DNA from: Enterococcus asini ATCC 700915 | Lineage (GTDB): Bacteria; Bacillota; Bacilli; Lactobacillales; Enterococcaceae | Assembly (NCBI RefSeq): GCF_000407365.1 | Contig: NZ_ASVU01000001.1 | Span: 1,149,501-1,213,500, forward strand | DNA length: 64,000 nucleotides | Reading direction: 5' to 3' | Position numbers and translations under genes: made by a program | Notes under the pieces: generated by a model | What the model was told of the DNA's origin: nothing | Seen by the model: only the letters and a program-made list of their open reading frames with translations | The model's database searches: none | Part shown: positions 8,268 through 16,654 of the stretch, one piece after another | Numbering within the stretch: position 1 is the stretch's first letter | Layout of the letters: each line of letters begins with the position of its first letter

Positions 8268-9138
8268 AAAAATACCGTAAAATCAATATATTATTTACCG
8301 AAGTAACGATCCAAAAGACCCTTAAGAGCTTTTCCATGTCGATATTCAGCACGAGGCATCCCACGGCACTGGGCAGCCCTCCAGTAGGTACTCGACGCTT
8401 CGTGGTGGCAAAAATCAGCATCTTTTCCGCCCCTTGAGGATAGCGAGGGGGCAAGGATTGTAGCGTGATTCGGTCTGTAAGTTCTAACGCTTGAATCTGC
8501 GCTGCTAAAGTCGCGATGGCTTCCGGTTTATTGCTTTCGATGCCGATAATGCTTCGAGAAATCTCTAGCCAATCCAAAAGGGTCACGATGCCGCGTAAAA
8601 TCCGCTGGGGTTCTTCTACTGCTTCCCGATTATCCGAGGTGATGAAGGGCTCACATTCGGCACCATTGATGATCAAGGTATCGATGGCATCTTTTGTCGC
8701 AAGCTTGACGTGCAGGGGAAAGCCGGCACCACCGATTCCTACTACGCCACTGTCACAGGCTGCTTGCAACAGCTCATCTTTACTAGTAATCCTTACGGGG
8801 GCCAAAGCGGGATGAGGGGTATTCAAGCCATCATTTTCGATTAGAATCGCCTCACAGCTTTGACCATTCGCGAGTAAAGTAGGTTTGATGCTCTTGACCT
8901 TTCCCGATATAGGGGCATGAATTGGCGTGGAGACATAGCCGGTCCCGGTAGCAATTACTTGGCCTACTGTCACCAGTTCTTTGGCTTTGACGGTGGCCTT
9001 GCAGACTGCGCCAATATGTTGCTGGAGTGGGAGTAAGACGCTAGCGGGCGGCTCTATGGTTTTGGTTGGGACTTGGGCCGTTCGCTTTTTGTGGGTAACC
9101 AAGGTGCCACCGGAAAATTTTCGTAAAGAAGCAAACAT
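8266..9138 (-). pseudogene. rnfC: RnfC/RsxC electron-transport subunit, truncated
   Basis: RnfC is the peripheral NADH-oxidising subunit of the Rnf complex, a membrane ferredoxin:NAD+ oxidoreductase. The N-terminal barrel-sandwich domain (about residues 5-110) and the FMN/NADH-binding 51-kDa-like part (GIGGAGFPLHVKLA near 140; INGAECEPFITSD) are present. The family continues for some 150 more residues with a SLBB domain and two 4Fe-4S clusters; here similarity ends at GCLVLNID (about 8338) and 23 unrelated codons follow. The break coincides with the edge of the AT-rich accessory segment. The start ATG has a good AGGAGG. No other rnf gene is in the window. The product should be non-functional. 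Confidence 0.85.
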
Positions 9139-9274
9139 AAGCTCCCTCCTTTCTGTTCTTTTGAAGCGTTTTCTTTATTATACAAGTTCTCTTTGGGAAA
9201 CAATAGTCTTTGTGAAAAAATAATCCTAATCATAGATGAGATACTTCGTAATGTGATAATACAACTGGTTTAAT

Positions 9275-9289
9275 TGAGAATCGTTATCA
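9275..9289. promoter_or_regulatory. Fur/PerR-box-like palindrome upstream of rnfC
   Basis: TGAGAATCGTTATCA has the 7-1-7 form of Fur-family boxes (TGATAAT-n-ATTATCA) with two mismatches. It lies about 135 bases upstream of the rnfC start and downstream of the kinase terminator. The score was made by eye. Confidence 0.35.
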
Positions 9290-9332
9290 GAACGAATCGT
9301 ATAAAATTTCACAGAGTTTCTCGGGATAATAA

Positions 9333-9363
9333 AAACACCTCTCGTAAAAAACGAGAGGTGTTT
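9333..9363 (-). terminator. Intrinsic terminator of the ABC1 kinase gene
   Basis: A perfect 13-base stem (AAACACCTCTCGT / ACGAGAGGTGTTT) around an A-rich loop, with T-rich flanks on both sides, so it can act in both directions. It ends the kinase transcript 12 bases after its stop codon. Confidence 0.9.
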
Positions 9364-9374
9364 GAAATTTGATG

Positions 9375-11102
9375 TTATTTTCTGCGACGCCACCAGGAAA
9401 GCAATTGTTGCAAAGCGAGTAGTCCTGTAACGACGAGCCCCAATGTGATGCCGCTAAAACCTAGCCGCTGGGTGGTAGGGTTATCCGGAATGCCGAGTAA
9501 AAGAGCGGAAGCGATGAACAGACCACAGACAATCAAAGCCCAGGTCAGACGATTGCTCAGGCTTTCCAGGCGGTTTAGGAACTGTTTTTGCTCCTTGAAA
9601 CTCATGGTTACTTGACTCTTTCCCCGAATAAAGGTTTCTAAGGCTTGCAAACTCCGGGCAGGTAACCGGGGCAGGCTCTTGCTACTCTTGGCAAAATCCA
9701 AACCTAGGCGCTTTACGCTATCGGCGACATCCAGTTGCTTTAAGTAGTATTTTTCAGCGTAAGGCTGGATGACTTCCATTAAGGAAAGCTCAGGGTCCAG
9801 TTCTTCAATGACTCCTTCCAAAGTGCTTAAGGCTTTCATTAGCATGGTGACTTGGGGAATCAGCTGCAAATTATTCCGGTGGCAAATCTGTACCACTTCT
9901 CCGAGCACCGCTTGAATATCCAATTCTTTTAGTGGCAAGTTGGCGTAGCGTTCCAGAAAGCCACCTAGTTCGCCATAAAAGGTTGTTTCATCAAAAGGAC
10001 CTTCCAAGCGACAAAGGTGCAAGACGGCTTCTCCCATTTGCTGGCTATCCTGGGTGTACAAGGCCAATAGGGCATCGATTAAGCGACTTCTCAAATGGTC
10101 CGGTAGTTCCCCCATCATGCCAAAGTCCAAGTAGATTAGCTGATAAGCGTAGTCAGGCTGTTCGTCTTGCCACTTTAACTGATAGTCCACTCCGGCAAAG
10201 ACGCCGACTTTTTTCTTTGAGGCAAAACCGGGGCTGCCAGTGGGAAGAAAACGGGTCAAGAGATTGCCTGGATGGGGATCCGCGTGGAAAAAGCCGTCTT
10301 CAAAGACTTGCTTCATAAAGCTTTTCACTAACAAGAGGGCCACGTCTTTTTTAAATTCACCATTGGTTAAGCCTTGCTCTGCGTAGGCTTTCGGATCGGC
10401 CTCCAGCAAGTAACGCAGGCTTTTGCCGGTCATCATTTCTAGAAGGATGACCCGCTTGGTGCAGTATTCGGGATAGATTTTTGGCACTTTTACTTGGTGC
10501 CAATTGTTGTTTAGCTCATAGAAACGTTCTCCGTAATGAGCTTCTTTTAAAAAGTCGGTTTCGTCATCTAAGGAACGGCGGACATCTGCCAAAGCGCTTT
10601 TCAAGTCGATGACATTGGACTCTGGTACATAGGAAATCAAGGGGATGGCTTTTTCAAAAAGGGCCAAATCCACGTTAATATCCGCTACAATTCCCGGATG
10701 TTGGACTTTGACTACCACCTCTTGGCCGTTTTTTAAGCGGGCATGATGGGCTTGGCCGATGGAGGCGGAGGCAAAAGCTTCCTCTGCAAAATAGTCAAAG
10801 ATTTCCGTTAGAGGTTGTTGCCATTCGGCTTCCAACAAGGCTTTGACCTTGGGAAAAGGGTCACTTTTCACTGAATCTTGCAAGGACTTGAATGCTTGCA
10901 AATAGGCCGGCGTCAACAAATCCGTGCGCACGGAAAGGACTTGGCCGATTTTAATAAAGGTGGGCCCTAGGCGTTCGAAGGCCTCCCGCACGGCTTGAGG
11001 ATTTTCCTGACGGCTAAAATTTTGGATGACCTTGTATTGGCGGAAGGTTTGCAGGATTTCTTTTAAGCGTTGAGTACTGGATTTTCCTTGACTGGTGGGC
11101 AT
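9375..11102 (-). CDS. ABC1/AarF/UbiB-family atypical kinase
   Basis: A 575-residue member of the UbiB/ABC1 protein-kinase-like family. The KxGQ motif (FIKIGQVLSVR, about residue 50), the Ala-rich nucleotide loop (ASASIGQAHHA), the Lys in VVVKVQHP, the catalytic HADPHPGN and the metal-binding YLDFGMMGEL are all present. Two hydrophobic segments at the C-terminus (ALIVCGLFIASALLLGI; LGLVVTGLLALQQLL) anchor it in the membrane. In other bacteria relatives support isoprenoid quinone synthesis or membrane lipid homeostasis, but the substrate is not established here. The gene is monocistronic, with AGGAGG before the ATG. Confidence 0.9.
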   Translation of the reverse strand: MPTSQGKSSTQRLKEILQTFRQYKVIQNFSRQENPQAVREAFERLGPTFIKIGQVLSVRTDLLTPAYLQAFKSLQDSVKSDPFPKVKALLEAEWQQPLTEIFDYFAEEAFASASIGQAHHARLKNGQEVVVKVQHPGIVADINVDLALFEKAIPLISYVPESNVIDLKSALADVRRSLDDETDFLKEAHYGERFYELNNNWHQVKVPKIYPEYCTKRVILLEMMTGKSLRYLLEADPKAYAEQGLTNGEFKKDVALLLVKSFMKQVFEDGFFHADPHPGNLLTRFLPTGSPGFASKKKVGVFAGVDYQLKWQDEQPDYAYQLIYLDFGMMGELPDHLRSRLIDALLALYTQDSQQMGEAVLHLCRLEGPFDETTFYGELGGFLERYANLPLKELDIQAVLGEVVQICHRNNLQLIPQVTMLMKALSTLEGVIEELDPELSLMEVIQPYAEKYYLKQLDVADSVKRLGLDFAKSSKSLPRLPARSLQALETFIRGKSQVTMSFKEQKQFLNRLESLSNRLTWALIVCGLFIASALLLGIPDNPTTQRLGFSGITLGLVVTGLLALQQLLSWWRRRK

Positions 11103-11216
11103 GATTTACCGCCTCCTTTTCCAGGCTGTTCTTGTTTTAATAGTAGAAGAAATCTGGGGAAGTTACAAGCAATGCCCCGTCTTTAGAAAATATAGTTTTT
11201 CTGCGTTCGGATTTTG

Positions 11217-11225
11217 TGCTAAAAT
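11217..11225 (+). promoter_or_regulatory. Extended -10 promoter of ddl
   Basis: TGCTAAAAT, an extended -10 element (TGn-TAAAAT), lies about 48 bases before the ddl start. The -35 region is poor. The same TGCTAAAAT occurs upstream of queA (39287-39295). Confidence 0.55.
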
Positions 11226-11272
11226 GTGGTGAATCGATTGGATGAACTTTCAAATCATGGGAGGAAAAACAT

Positions 11273-12337
11273 TTGAAAATCGTATTGCTTTACGGTGGCC
11301 GGTCGGCAGAACATGAGGTTTCTATTCTTTCTGCGTATTCCGTGCTACAGGCAGTTTATTATGACTATTACCAAGTACAGTTAGTCTTCATTGCCAAAAC
11401 TGGCGAATGGGTGAAAGGTCCTTTGTTGACGGAAAAACCTACTTCTGAAGAGGTCTTGCATTTGACTTGGGGAGAAGGCGCAGGCGACTTTAGCGGGGAA
11501 GTGATTCAACCTTCCAGCATTAAAGAAGACGACGCCATCGTGTTCCCAATCTTACACGGACCAAACGGAGAAGACGGTACCATCCAAGGCTTCTTTGAAA
11601 CCATCGGCATGCCGTATGTAGGAGCTGGGGTTTTGACCAGTGCTTGTGGCATGGATAAAATCATGACCAAGTACATCTTACAAGCCGGGGGCATCCCTCA
11701 AGTACCTTATGTACCGGTCTTGAAAAACCAATGGAAAGAAAATCCTAAACAAATTTTCGAGCAATGTGAAGGCACCCTGCTTTACCCGATGTTTGTCAAA
11801 CCTGCTAACATGGGGTCTAGTGTAGGTATCTCTAAAGCAGAAAATCGCGAAGAGTTACAAAATGCCCTTCACGAAGCTTACAAATACGATACCCGGGCGA
11901 TTGTGGAACAAGGTATTGAAGCCCGAGAAATCGAAGTGGCGATTTTAGGCAATGAGGACGTGCGCACGACTCAAGCTGGGGAAATTGTTAAAGATGTAGA
12001 CTTCTACGACTATAATTCCAAATATATCGACAACAAAATTGTGATGCAAATTCCGGCCGAAATTCCCGATGAGGTTCAAGAAAAAGCCCAAGAATACGCG
12101 AAAAAAGCTTATATTCTTTTGGGAGGCAGTGGTTTGTCTCGCTGTGATTTCTTCTTGACCAATAAAAACGAACTCTTCTTAAACGAGTTAAACACCATGC
12201 CTGGTTTCACTCAGTTCTCCATGTACCCATCACTGTGGGAAAAAATGGGGCTGAAATACGGCGACTTGATTGAAGAATTGATCCAATTAGGACTGAATCG
12301 CTTCAACCAACGGCAAGCCTTTTTAATGGATGCTTAA
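11273..12337 (+). CDS. ddl: D-alanine--D-alanine ligase
   Basis: An ATP-grasp ligase of 354 residues that makes the D-Ala-D-Ala dipeptide for peptidoglycan in the cytoplasm. Visible motifs are GGRSAEHEVS at the N-terminus, HGPNGEDGTIQG (about 95), the ATP-binding KPANMGSSVGIS, the omega-loop FYDYNSKYID and the metal-binding FLNELNTMPGFT. The Tyr in the SKY motif indicates a D-Ala rather than a D-lactate acceptor, so this is not a vancomycin-resistance type ligase. It starts at TTG behind GGGAGG. murF follows 90 bases downstream behind a terminator. Confidence 0.96.
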   Translation: MKIVLLYGGRSAEHEVSILSAYSVLQAVYYDYYQVQLVFIAKTGEWVKGPLLTEKPTSEEVLHLTWGEGAGDFSGEVIQPSSIKEDDAIVFPILHGPNGEDGTIQGFFETIGMPYVGAGVLTSACGMDKIMTKYILQAGGIPQVPYVPVLKNQWKENPKQIFEQCEGTLLYPMFVKPANMGSSVGISKAENREELQNALHEAYKYDTRAIVEQGIEAREIEVAILGNEDVRTTQAGEIVKDVDFYDYNSKYIDNKIVMQIPAEIPDEVQEKAQEYAKKAYILLGGSGLSRCDFFLTNKNELFLNELNTMPGFTQFSMYPSLWEKMGLKYGDLIEELIQLGLNRFNQRQAFLMDA

Positions 12338-12349
12338 AAGCTGCAAAAC

Positions 12350-12382
12350 AAAACGCGGAGTCCAAGGGGCTGCGCGTTTTTT
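12350..12382 (+). terminator. Intrinsic terminator after ddl
   Basis: Stem AAAACGCG / CGCGTTTT with a 15-base loop and a trailing T run. It would separate ddl from murF, although read-through is likely because no strong promoter is apparent between them. Confidence 0.75.
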
Positions 12383-12427
12383 GTGGTACAATCGATGTGA
12401 GATTTTCACCAAGAAGGGGTCTACAAG

Positions 12428-13789
12428 ATGAAATTAACAGTAAAAGAAATCGCGACAGTATTTGATCAAGCCGGGGATTTTCCCGATAGTACACTTCACC
12501 AAGTTGAGTTTGACAGTCGAAAAATTACAGCCGGGGATTTATTTGTGCCCTTAGCCGGCGTTCGAGATGGCCATGAGTTTGTCCAAGCAGCGATTGACAA
12601 TGGAGCCGTGGCAACCTTTTGGAGCCGTCCCCTAAGTGAAGCGCCAGCAGGTATTTCCGTCATTTGCGTGCCCGATGCTTTAAAAGCTTTGCAGAAACTA
12701 GCTGTGTATTACAAAGAAAAATTGCAACCTAAAATCGTGGCCATCACCGGCAGTAATGGCAAGACTACCACGAAGGACTTAACGGCGGCGGTTTTGAGTC
12801 AGCGTTTTGTGACCTATAAGACCCAAGGCAATTACAACAACGACATCGGTATGCCTTATACGATTTTGCATATGCCTGAAGATTGCGAAATGCTTGTTTT
12901 GGAAATGGGCATGGATCACGCGGGGGAACTACAAGTTTTGTCGGAATTGGCCCAACCGGATGCGGCAGCCATTACGATTGTGGGAGAGGCCCATATTGAA
13001 AACTTGGGTTCTAGAGAAGGAATCGCCAAAGCCAAGATGGAAATCATCTCCGGGGAAAAAGCGGATGGGGTCTTGTTTGTCCCTGAGGATGAGCCTTTGC
13101 TGCGTCCTTTGACGGCTAATTTGACTCAAGACGTCCGGACTTTTGGCCTTGATGCCGGGGATATTCGCGGGACTGTCTTAGCAGAGCACCGGGAAAAAAC
13201 GGTCTTTGCGGTAGCTGGCGAGACCTTTGAGATTCCCGTGATTGGGGCCTACAATGTGAAAAATGCCTTGATTGCTTATGGCTTTGGTCAGTACTTTGGC
13301 TTAACTACGACGGAAATCCGTCAAGGGTTGGCGACAGTCTCACTGACGAAAAACCGTACCCAGTGGCTAGAAGCACCGAATCAAGTACGTATCCTTAGCG
13401 ATGTCTACAATGCCAATCCCACGGCTATGGGGCTGGTTTTAGATACCTTTGGCAAATTGCCTACATCAGGACGCAAGTTGGCTGTTTTAGGGGACATGCT
13501 AGAGTTGGGCCCGGATTCCAAAGCCATGCACCGGAGTATGGCGGACCATATTACAGCAGACTACGATGTGATTTTCTTGTATGGCTCGGAAATGACCGCT
13601 CTTTTCCACGCTTTGACGGAAAAAGATGCCGACTTAACCGTGTACCACTTTGATAAAGAAAATAAAGCCGCTTTGATTCAAATGATTAAAGGGGAGTTGC
13701 GTCCGGAAGACAGCATCTTGCTAAAAGGAAGCAACGGCATGGGCTTGGCCGAAGTGGTAGCCGCTTTGCAAGAAGTGTCAGCAGATTAA
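12428..13789 (+). CDS. murF: UDP-N-acetylmuramoyl-tripeptide--D-alanyl-D-alanine ligase
   Basis: A 453-residue Mur ligase that adds the D-Ala-D-Ala made by Ddl to the UDP-MurNAc-tripeptide. The N-terminal substrate domain has FDSRKITAGDLFVPL. The P-loop AITGSNGKTTTKDL lies at about residue 110. The central domain has GNYNNDIGMPYTIL and LEMGMDHAGEL. The C-terminal domain has NANPTAMGLVLD and VLGDMLELG. The length is normal. AAGAAGGGG stands before the ATG. Ddl and MurF act in consecutive steps, which explains the neighbourhood. Confidence 0.97.
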   Translation: MKLTVKEIATVFDQAGDFPDSTLHQVEFDSRKITAGDLFVPLAGVRDGHEFVQAAIDNGAVATFWSRPLSEAPAGISVICVPDALKALQKLAVYYKEKLQPKIVAITGSNGKTTTKDLTAAVLSQRFVTYKTQGNYNNDIGMPYTILHMPEDCEMLVLEMGMDHAGELQVLSELAQPDAAAITIVGEAHIENLGSREGIAKAKMEIISGEKADGVLFVPEDEPLLRPLTANLTQDVRTFGLDAGDIRGTVLAEHREKTVFAVAGETFEIPVIGAYNVKNALIAYGFGQYFGLTTTEIRQGLATVSLTKNRTQWLEAPNQVRILSDVYNANPTAMGLVLDTFGKLPTSGRKLAVLGDMLELGPDSKAMHRSMADHITADYDVIFLYGSEMTALFHALTEKDADLTVYHFDKENKAALIQMIKGELRPEDSILLKGSNGMGLAEVVAALQEVSAD

Positions 13790-13852
13790 GAACGACTAAA
13801 AAACGCTCTTTACATGAAAAGGATGAAACGAAATCCTGCTAAGGTTGAAAAC

Positions 13853-13881
13853 TTGATGAAAGTTTCATCTTGTGGTATACT
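13853..13881 (+). promoter_or_regulatory. Promoter of the cshA leader
   Basis: TTGATG-17-TATACT, close to the sigma-A consensus. Transcription should start near 13888, about 285 bases before the cshA start codon. Confidence 0.75.
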
Positions 13882-13887
13882 ATCCAA

Positions 13888-14171
13888 ATGCCGAAAAGAA
13901 GTAACTGGAGATAACTCATCCATGAATTGACTTGTGATGATCGGTGGCAAAGGAGCCTTCCTTTGACCACCGTTTTTTACAGATATATTGCATCGGGCGT
14001 GGTATTTGCCACCGGATGTGCCTTTTCTAATGCCTTCGTGAAGCGATTTTCGGCGCCAAAGCGAAAGTGGGAAATGACAGGAACCATTTCCTGCGAACCG
14101 CGGGGAACCCTACGCTTCAAAAACAAGAGTGTTAGGCACTTTAGTTGGCCTAACGATTAGGAGGATATTTT
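13888..14171 (+). promoter_or_regulatory. Long structured leader of cshA, possible attenuator
   Basis: Between murF and cshA there is no credible gene. The leader contains a full intrinsic terminator (13942-13978), a CAGGAA/TTCCTG hairpin near 14070-14090 and a GTTAGGC/GCCTAAC hairpin (about 14130-14155) immediately before the AGGAGG of cshA. The layout suggests premature termination plus control of translation initiation. DEAD-box helicase genes in other bacteria are often controlled through long leaders (autoregulation or cold shock); that this one is, is inferred. Confidence 0.5.
13942..13978 (+). terminator. Intrinsic terminator inside the cshA leader
   Basis: Stem CGGTGG / CCACCG extended by AAAGGA / TCCTTT, then TTTTTT. 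It would release an RNA of about 90 nucleotides from the promoter at 13853. Either it is an attenuator or the 3' end of a separate small RNA. Confidence 0.8.
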
Positions 14172-15713
14172 TTGAAATTTAGTGAATTACAATTATCACC
14201 TGAGCTACTAAAAGCTGTGGAACGCTCCGGCTTTGAAGAAGCTACCCCAATCCAAGCAGCGACGATTCCATTGGCTTTGGAAGGCCGCGACGTGATTGGC
14301 CAAGCGCAAACAGGTACCGGGAAAACCGCCGCTTTTGGTTTGCCAATGCTAGAAGAAATCGACACAACGAGACATGAATTACAAGGTTTGGTCATCGCCC
14401 CAACTCGGGAATTGGCTATCCAAACCCAAGAAGAATTGTACCGCTTAGGCCGGGACAAGAAAGTTAAAGTACAAGCCGTTTACGGTGGTGCGGATATCGG
14501 CCGCCAAATCCGTGGTTTGAAAGATCGTCCACATATTGTTGTGGGGACACCAGGACGGATGTTGGACCACATCAACCGTCACACCTTAAAACTTGGCACT
14601 GTCCGGACTTTGGTCTTGGATGAAGCCGACGAAATGCTCAACATGGGCTTTTTAGAAGACATCGAAAAAATCATTTCTCAAGTTCCTGAAGAACGGCAAA
14701 CATTGCTGTTTTCTGCTACAATGCCGCCAGCTATTAAAAACATCGGCGTGAAGTTCATGAAAAATCCTGAACACGTACAAATCAAAGCCAAAGAAATGAC
14801 GGCTGATTTGATCGACCAATACTACGTGCGGGCAAAAGACTTCGAAAAATTCGATATTATGACTCGTCTTTTGGATGTACAAACACCAGATTTGGCCATC
14901 GTCTTCGGGCGGACCAAACGTCGGGTGGACGAATTGGCTCGTGGTTTGGAACTACGGGGCTACAAAGCAGAAGGCATCCACGGGGACTTGTCCCAACAAA
15001 AACGGATGAGCGTTTTGCGTTCCTTTAAAAATGGTCACTTGGATATCTTAGTAGCAACCGACGTAGCTGCTCGGGGCTTGGATATCAGTGGTGTGACCCA
15101 TGTGTACAACTACGATATTCCACAAGATCCTGAAAGTTACGTTCACCGGATTGGCCGGACGGGTCGGGCTGGTAAAGGCGGGATGTCCGTAACATTCGTG
15201 ACACCAAACGAAATGAGTTACTTGCACACCATCGAAAACTTGACCAAAAAACGCATGACTCCTTTACATCCACCAACCGAAAAAGAAGCTTTCAAAGGGC
15301 AATTAGGCGCTGCGGTAGAACAAATCGAAGCGAAACTTGCGGAAAACGGTTTGGAAAAATACACCCAAACTGCGGACCAACTTTTGGAAGGCTATGAACC
15401 AGAAACCTTGGTTGCTTTGCTCTTGAAGACCATCGCCAAAGACCCAGCAGACGCTGTGCCGGTAAAAATCACACCGGAACGGCCATTGCCTCAAGGGAAA
15501 AAAGGTGGCTACAACAAGAACAACCGCGGCCGTGGTGGCGGTGGCAATCGCAACCGCAAAGACGGTAGCAACTATCGTGGGGGCAACAAAAAAGGTAACT
15601 ACAATAAAGACAACCGTTACAGTGGCGAACGTCGGAAAAACGACCGGGACCGCAACAGTAACAATGGCGGCGGCAAAAAACGTGGCTTTGTGATCCGTTC
15701 CAATAACGACTAA
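14172..15713 (+). CDS. cshA: DEAD-box ATP-dependent RNA helicase (CshA type)
   Basis: A 513-residue RNA helicase acting in RNA turnover and ribosome assembly, especially in the cold. Motifs in order: Q motif ([13 protein letters not shown]), [57 protein letters not shown] and [11 protein letters not shown]. After the RecA domains and a DUF-like linker, the C-terminus is a basic Gly/Arg/Asn-rich tail ([13 protein letters not shown]), typical of the RNA-binding tails of CshA. It starts at TTG behind AGGAGG, as the upstream hairpin ends directly before this site. Confidence 0.95.
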   Translation: MKFSELQLSPELLKAVERSGFEEATPIQAATIPLALEGRDVIGQAQTGTGKTAAFGLPMLEEIDTTRHELQGLVIAPTRELAIQTQEELYRLGRDKKVKVQAVYGGADIGRQIRGLKDRPHIVVGTPGRMLDHINRHTLKLGTVRTLVLDEADEMLNMGFLEDIEKIISQVPEERQTLLFSATMPPAIKNIGVKFMKNPEHVQIKAKEMTADLIDQYYVRAKDFEKFDIMTRLLDVQTPDLAIVFGRTKRRVDELARGLELRGYKAEGIHGDLSQQKRMSVLRSFKNGHLDILVATDVAARGLDISGVTHVYNYDIPQDPESYVHRIGRTGRAGKGGMSVTFVTPNEMSYLHTIENLTKKRMTPLHPPTEKEAFKGQLGAAVEQIEAKLAENGLEKYTQTADQLLEGYEPETLVALLLKTIAKDPADAVPVKITPERPLPQGKKGGYNKNNRGRGGGGNRNRKDGSNYRGGNKKGNYNKDNRYSGERRKNDRDRNSNNGGGKKRGFVIRSNND

Positions 15714-15735
15714 TCAGGTCAATCAGTGACCACTT

Positions 15736-15780
15736 AAAAAAGACTTCCTAGAAGAGGTATTCTTCTAGGAAGTCTTTTTT
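15736..15780 (+). terminator. Intrinsic terminator after cshA
   Basis: A perfect 20-base stem with loop GGTAT whose descending arm ends in six T. No gene follows on the plus strand for over 800 bases. Confidence 0.95.
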
Positions 15781-15896
15781 GTTTGGCTTATCAGGTGGTG
15801 GCGCCAAAGCTCTGATGAAAGAGGAGGCTTGCTTTCATGTGGCCCAAGTAGTCAGGTCGACGTTCCTGTTTTTCGTCTACCTAACGAAAGGAGAGG

Positions 15897-16505
15897 CTAG
15901 AGTAATGCCAGTAAATCCACTCCCACATGGGTCAACCAAGATCCCCAGATACTCTTGCCCATTAAGAGGTAGACGTAGTTGAAGATCAAGCGGGCCACCC
16001 CTTGGAGTAAAAGCACATGGAGCAAAGTGGAGAACCAAGAGCCGTCCCAGTACACAAAGACGTGCATCAAGCCGAAAATCAAAGCACTGAGCAAGGTACT
16101 AGTGGTCAAAGATGCTCCTTTGTTTCGAGCCGCTTCTAAAATCCCGATGCCTAATAATTCTTCCCCCATTAGCATGAAAGGAATCTTGAAAATAAGTAAC
16201 CCCAGATGTCCCGCAGCGGGATTGGCTGACCAATTGAGACCAAATTTTAATGCTAAATTGCCCACGACAAGCCCAAAAAGTAAGTAGACAACAATCCCAA
16301 TGGGAATGATCCACAGTTTTTTAGGCATGGAGAAGGCTGCTCGTGCATGGCCTTGAAAAACCACCGCCCAAGCAATCAACCCACCAATAAACAGTGCCCA
16401 CCAGGCCCAGGGGAAAGTTGACAACAGCCAAAATCCACTGGCAAGTGCCACACCACCGACTCCTAAACGCCAACCTTCAATCTTGAAATTCTTTACGTCT
16501 TCCAT
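15897..16505 (-). CDS. CPBP-family (CAAX/Abi) intramembrane metalloprotease homologue
   Basis: A 202-residue polytopic membrane protein. Motif 1 is GEELLGIGILEAA; the Glu pair is present, but the Arg of the usual EExxxR is absent. Motif 2 is FGLMHVFVY (FxxxH). Motif 3 is THVGVDLL, with Asp where Asn is common. Six to seven hydrophobic segments are visible. I chose the ATG at 16505 because AGGAGG lies just upstream; a longer frame to 16571 lacks a site. Family members cleave membrane substrates or give bacteriocin self-immunity. Activity is uncertain because of the motif changes. It is transcribed alone, divergent from the Rgg-like gene. Confidence 0.8.
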   Translation of the reverse strand: MEDVKNFKIEGWRLGVGGVALASGFWLLSTFPWAWWALFIGGLIAWAVVFQGHARAAFSMPKKLWIIPIGIVVYLLFGLVVGNLALKFGLNWSANPAAGHLGLLIFKIPFMLMGEELLGIGILEAARNKGASLTTSTLLSALIFGLMHVFVYWDGSWFSTLLHVLLLQGVARLIFNYVYLLMGKSIWGSWLTHVGVDLLALL

Positions 16506-16654
16506 TGTTCGCTCCTCCTTTTGTCTGTTGCCAATCTCCAAAATTGTCTTGGGATGCTGTTTCTTATACACTTGTGTGAGATGATTATAGGTGATGAATG
16601 GCAGAAAAGGAAAAAAAGTGTACTATTTGAGACCTAAATTTGAAGGAGAAAATA

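Noticed and set aside
9150-9165. CcpA cre site before rnfC (TTGAAGCGTTTTC)
   Set aside because: One base short between the half-sites compared with the cre consensus.
9932-10318. 128-codon plus-strand frame opposite the ABC1 kinase gene
   Set aside because: It is antisense to a well-conserved gene, has no ribosome site and no family pattern.
11273-12337. Vancomycin-resistance type D-Ala-D-Lac ligase
   Set aside because: The omega-loop has Tyr in FYDYNSKYID and the gene lies beside murF, as a housekeeping Ddl does. No vanH/vanX neighbours.
13927-14160. 77-codon plus-strand frame in the cshA leader
   Set aside because: TTG start without a ribosome site, runs through a perfect terminator hairpin, and has no protein-like pattern. 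Treated as leader.
16505-16571. Longer N-terminus of the CPBP protein
   Set aside because: An AGGAGG site lies inside this extension directly before ATG 16505, which gives the better start.
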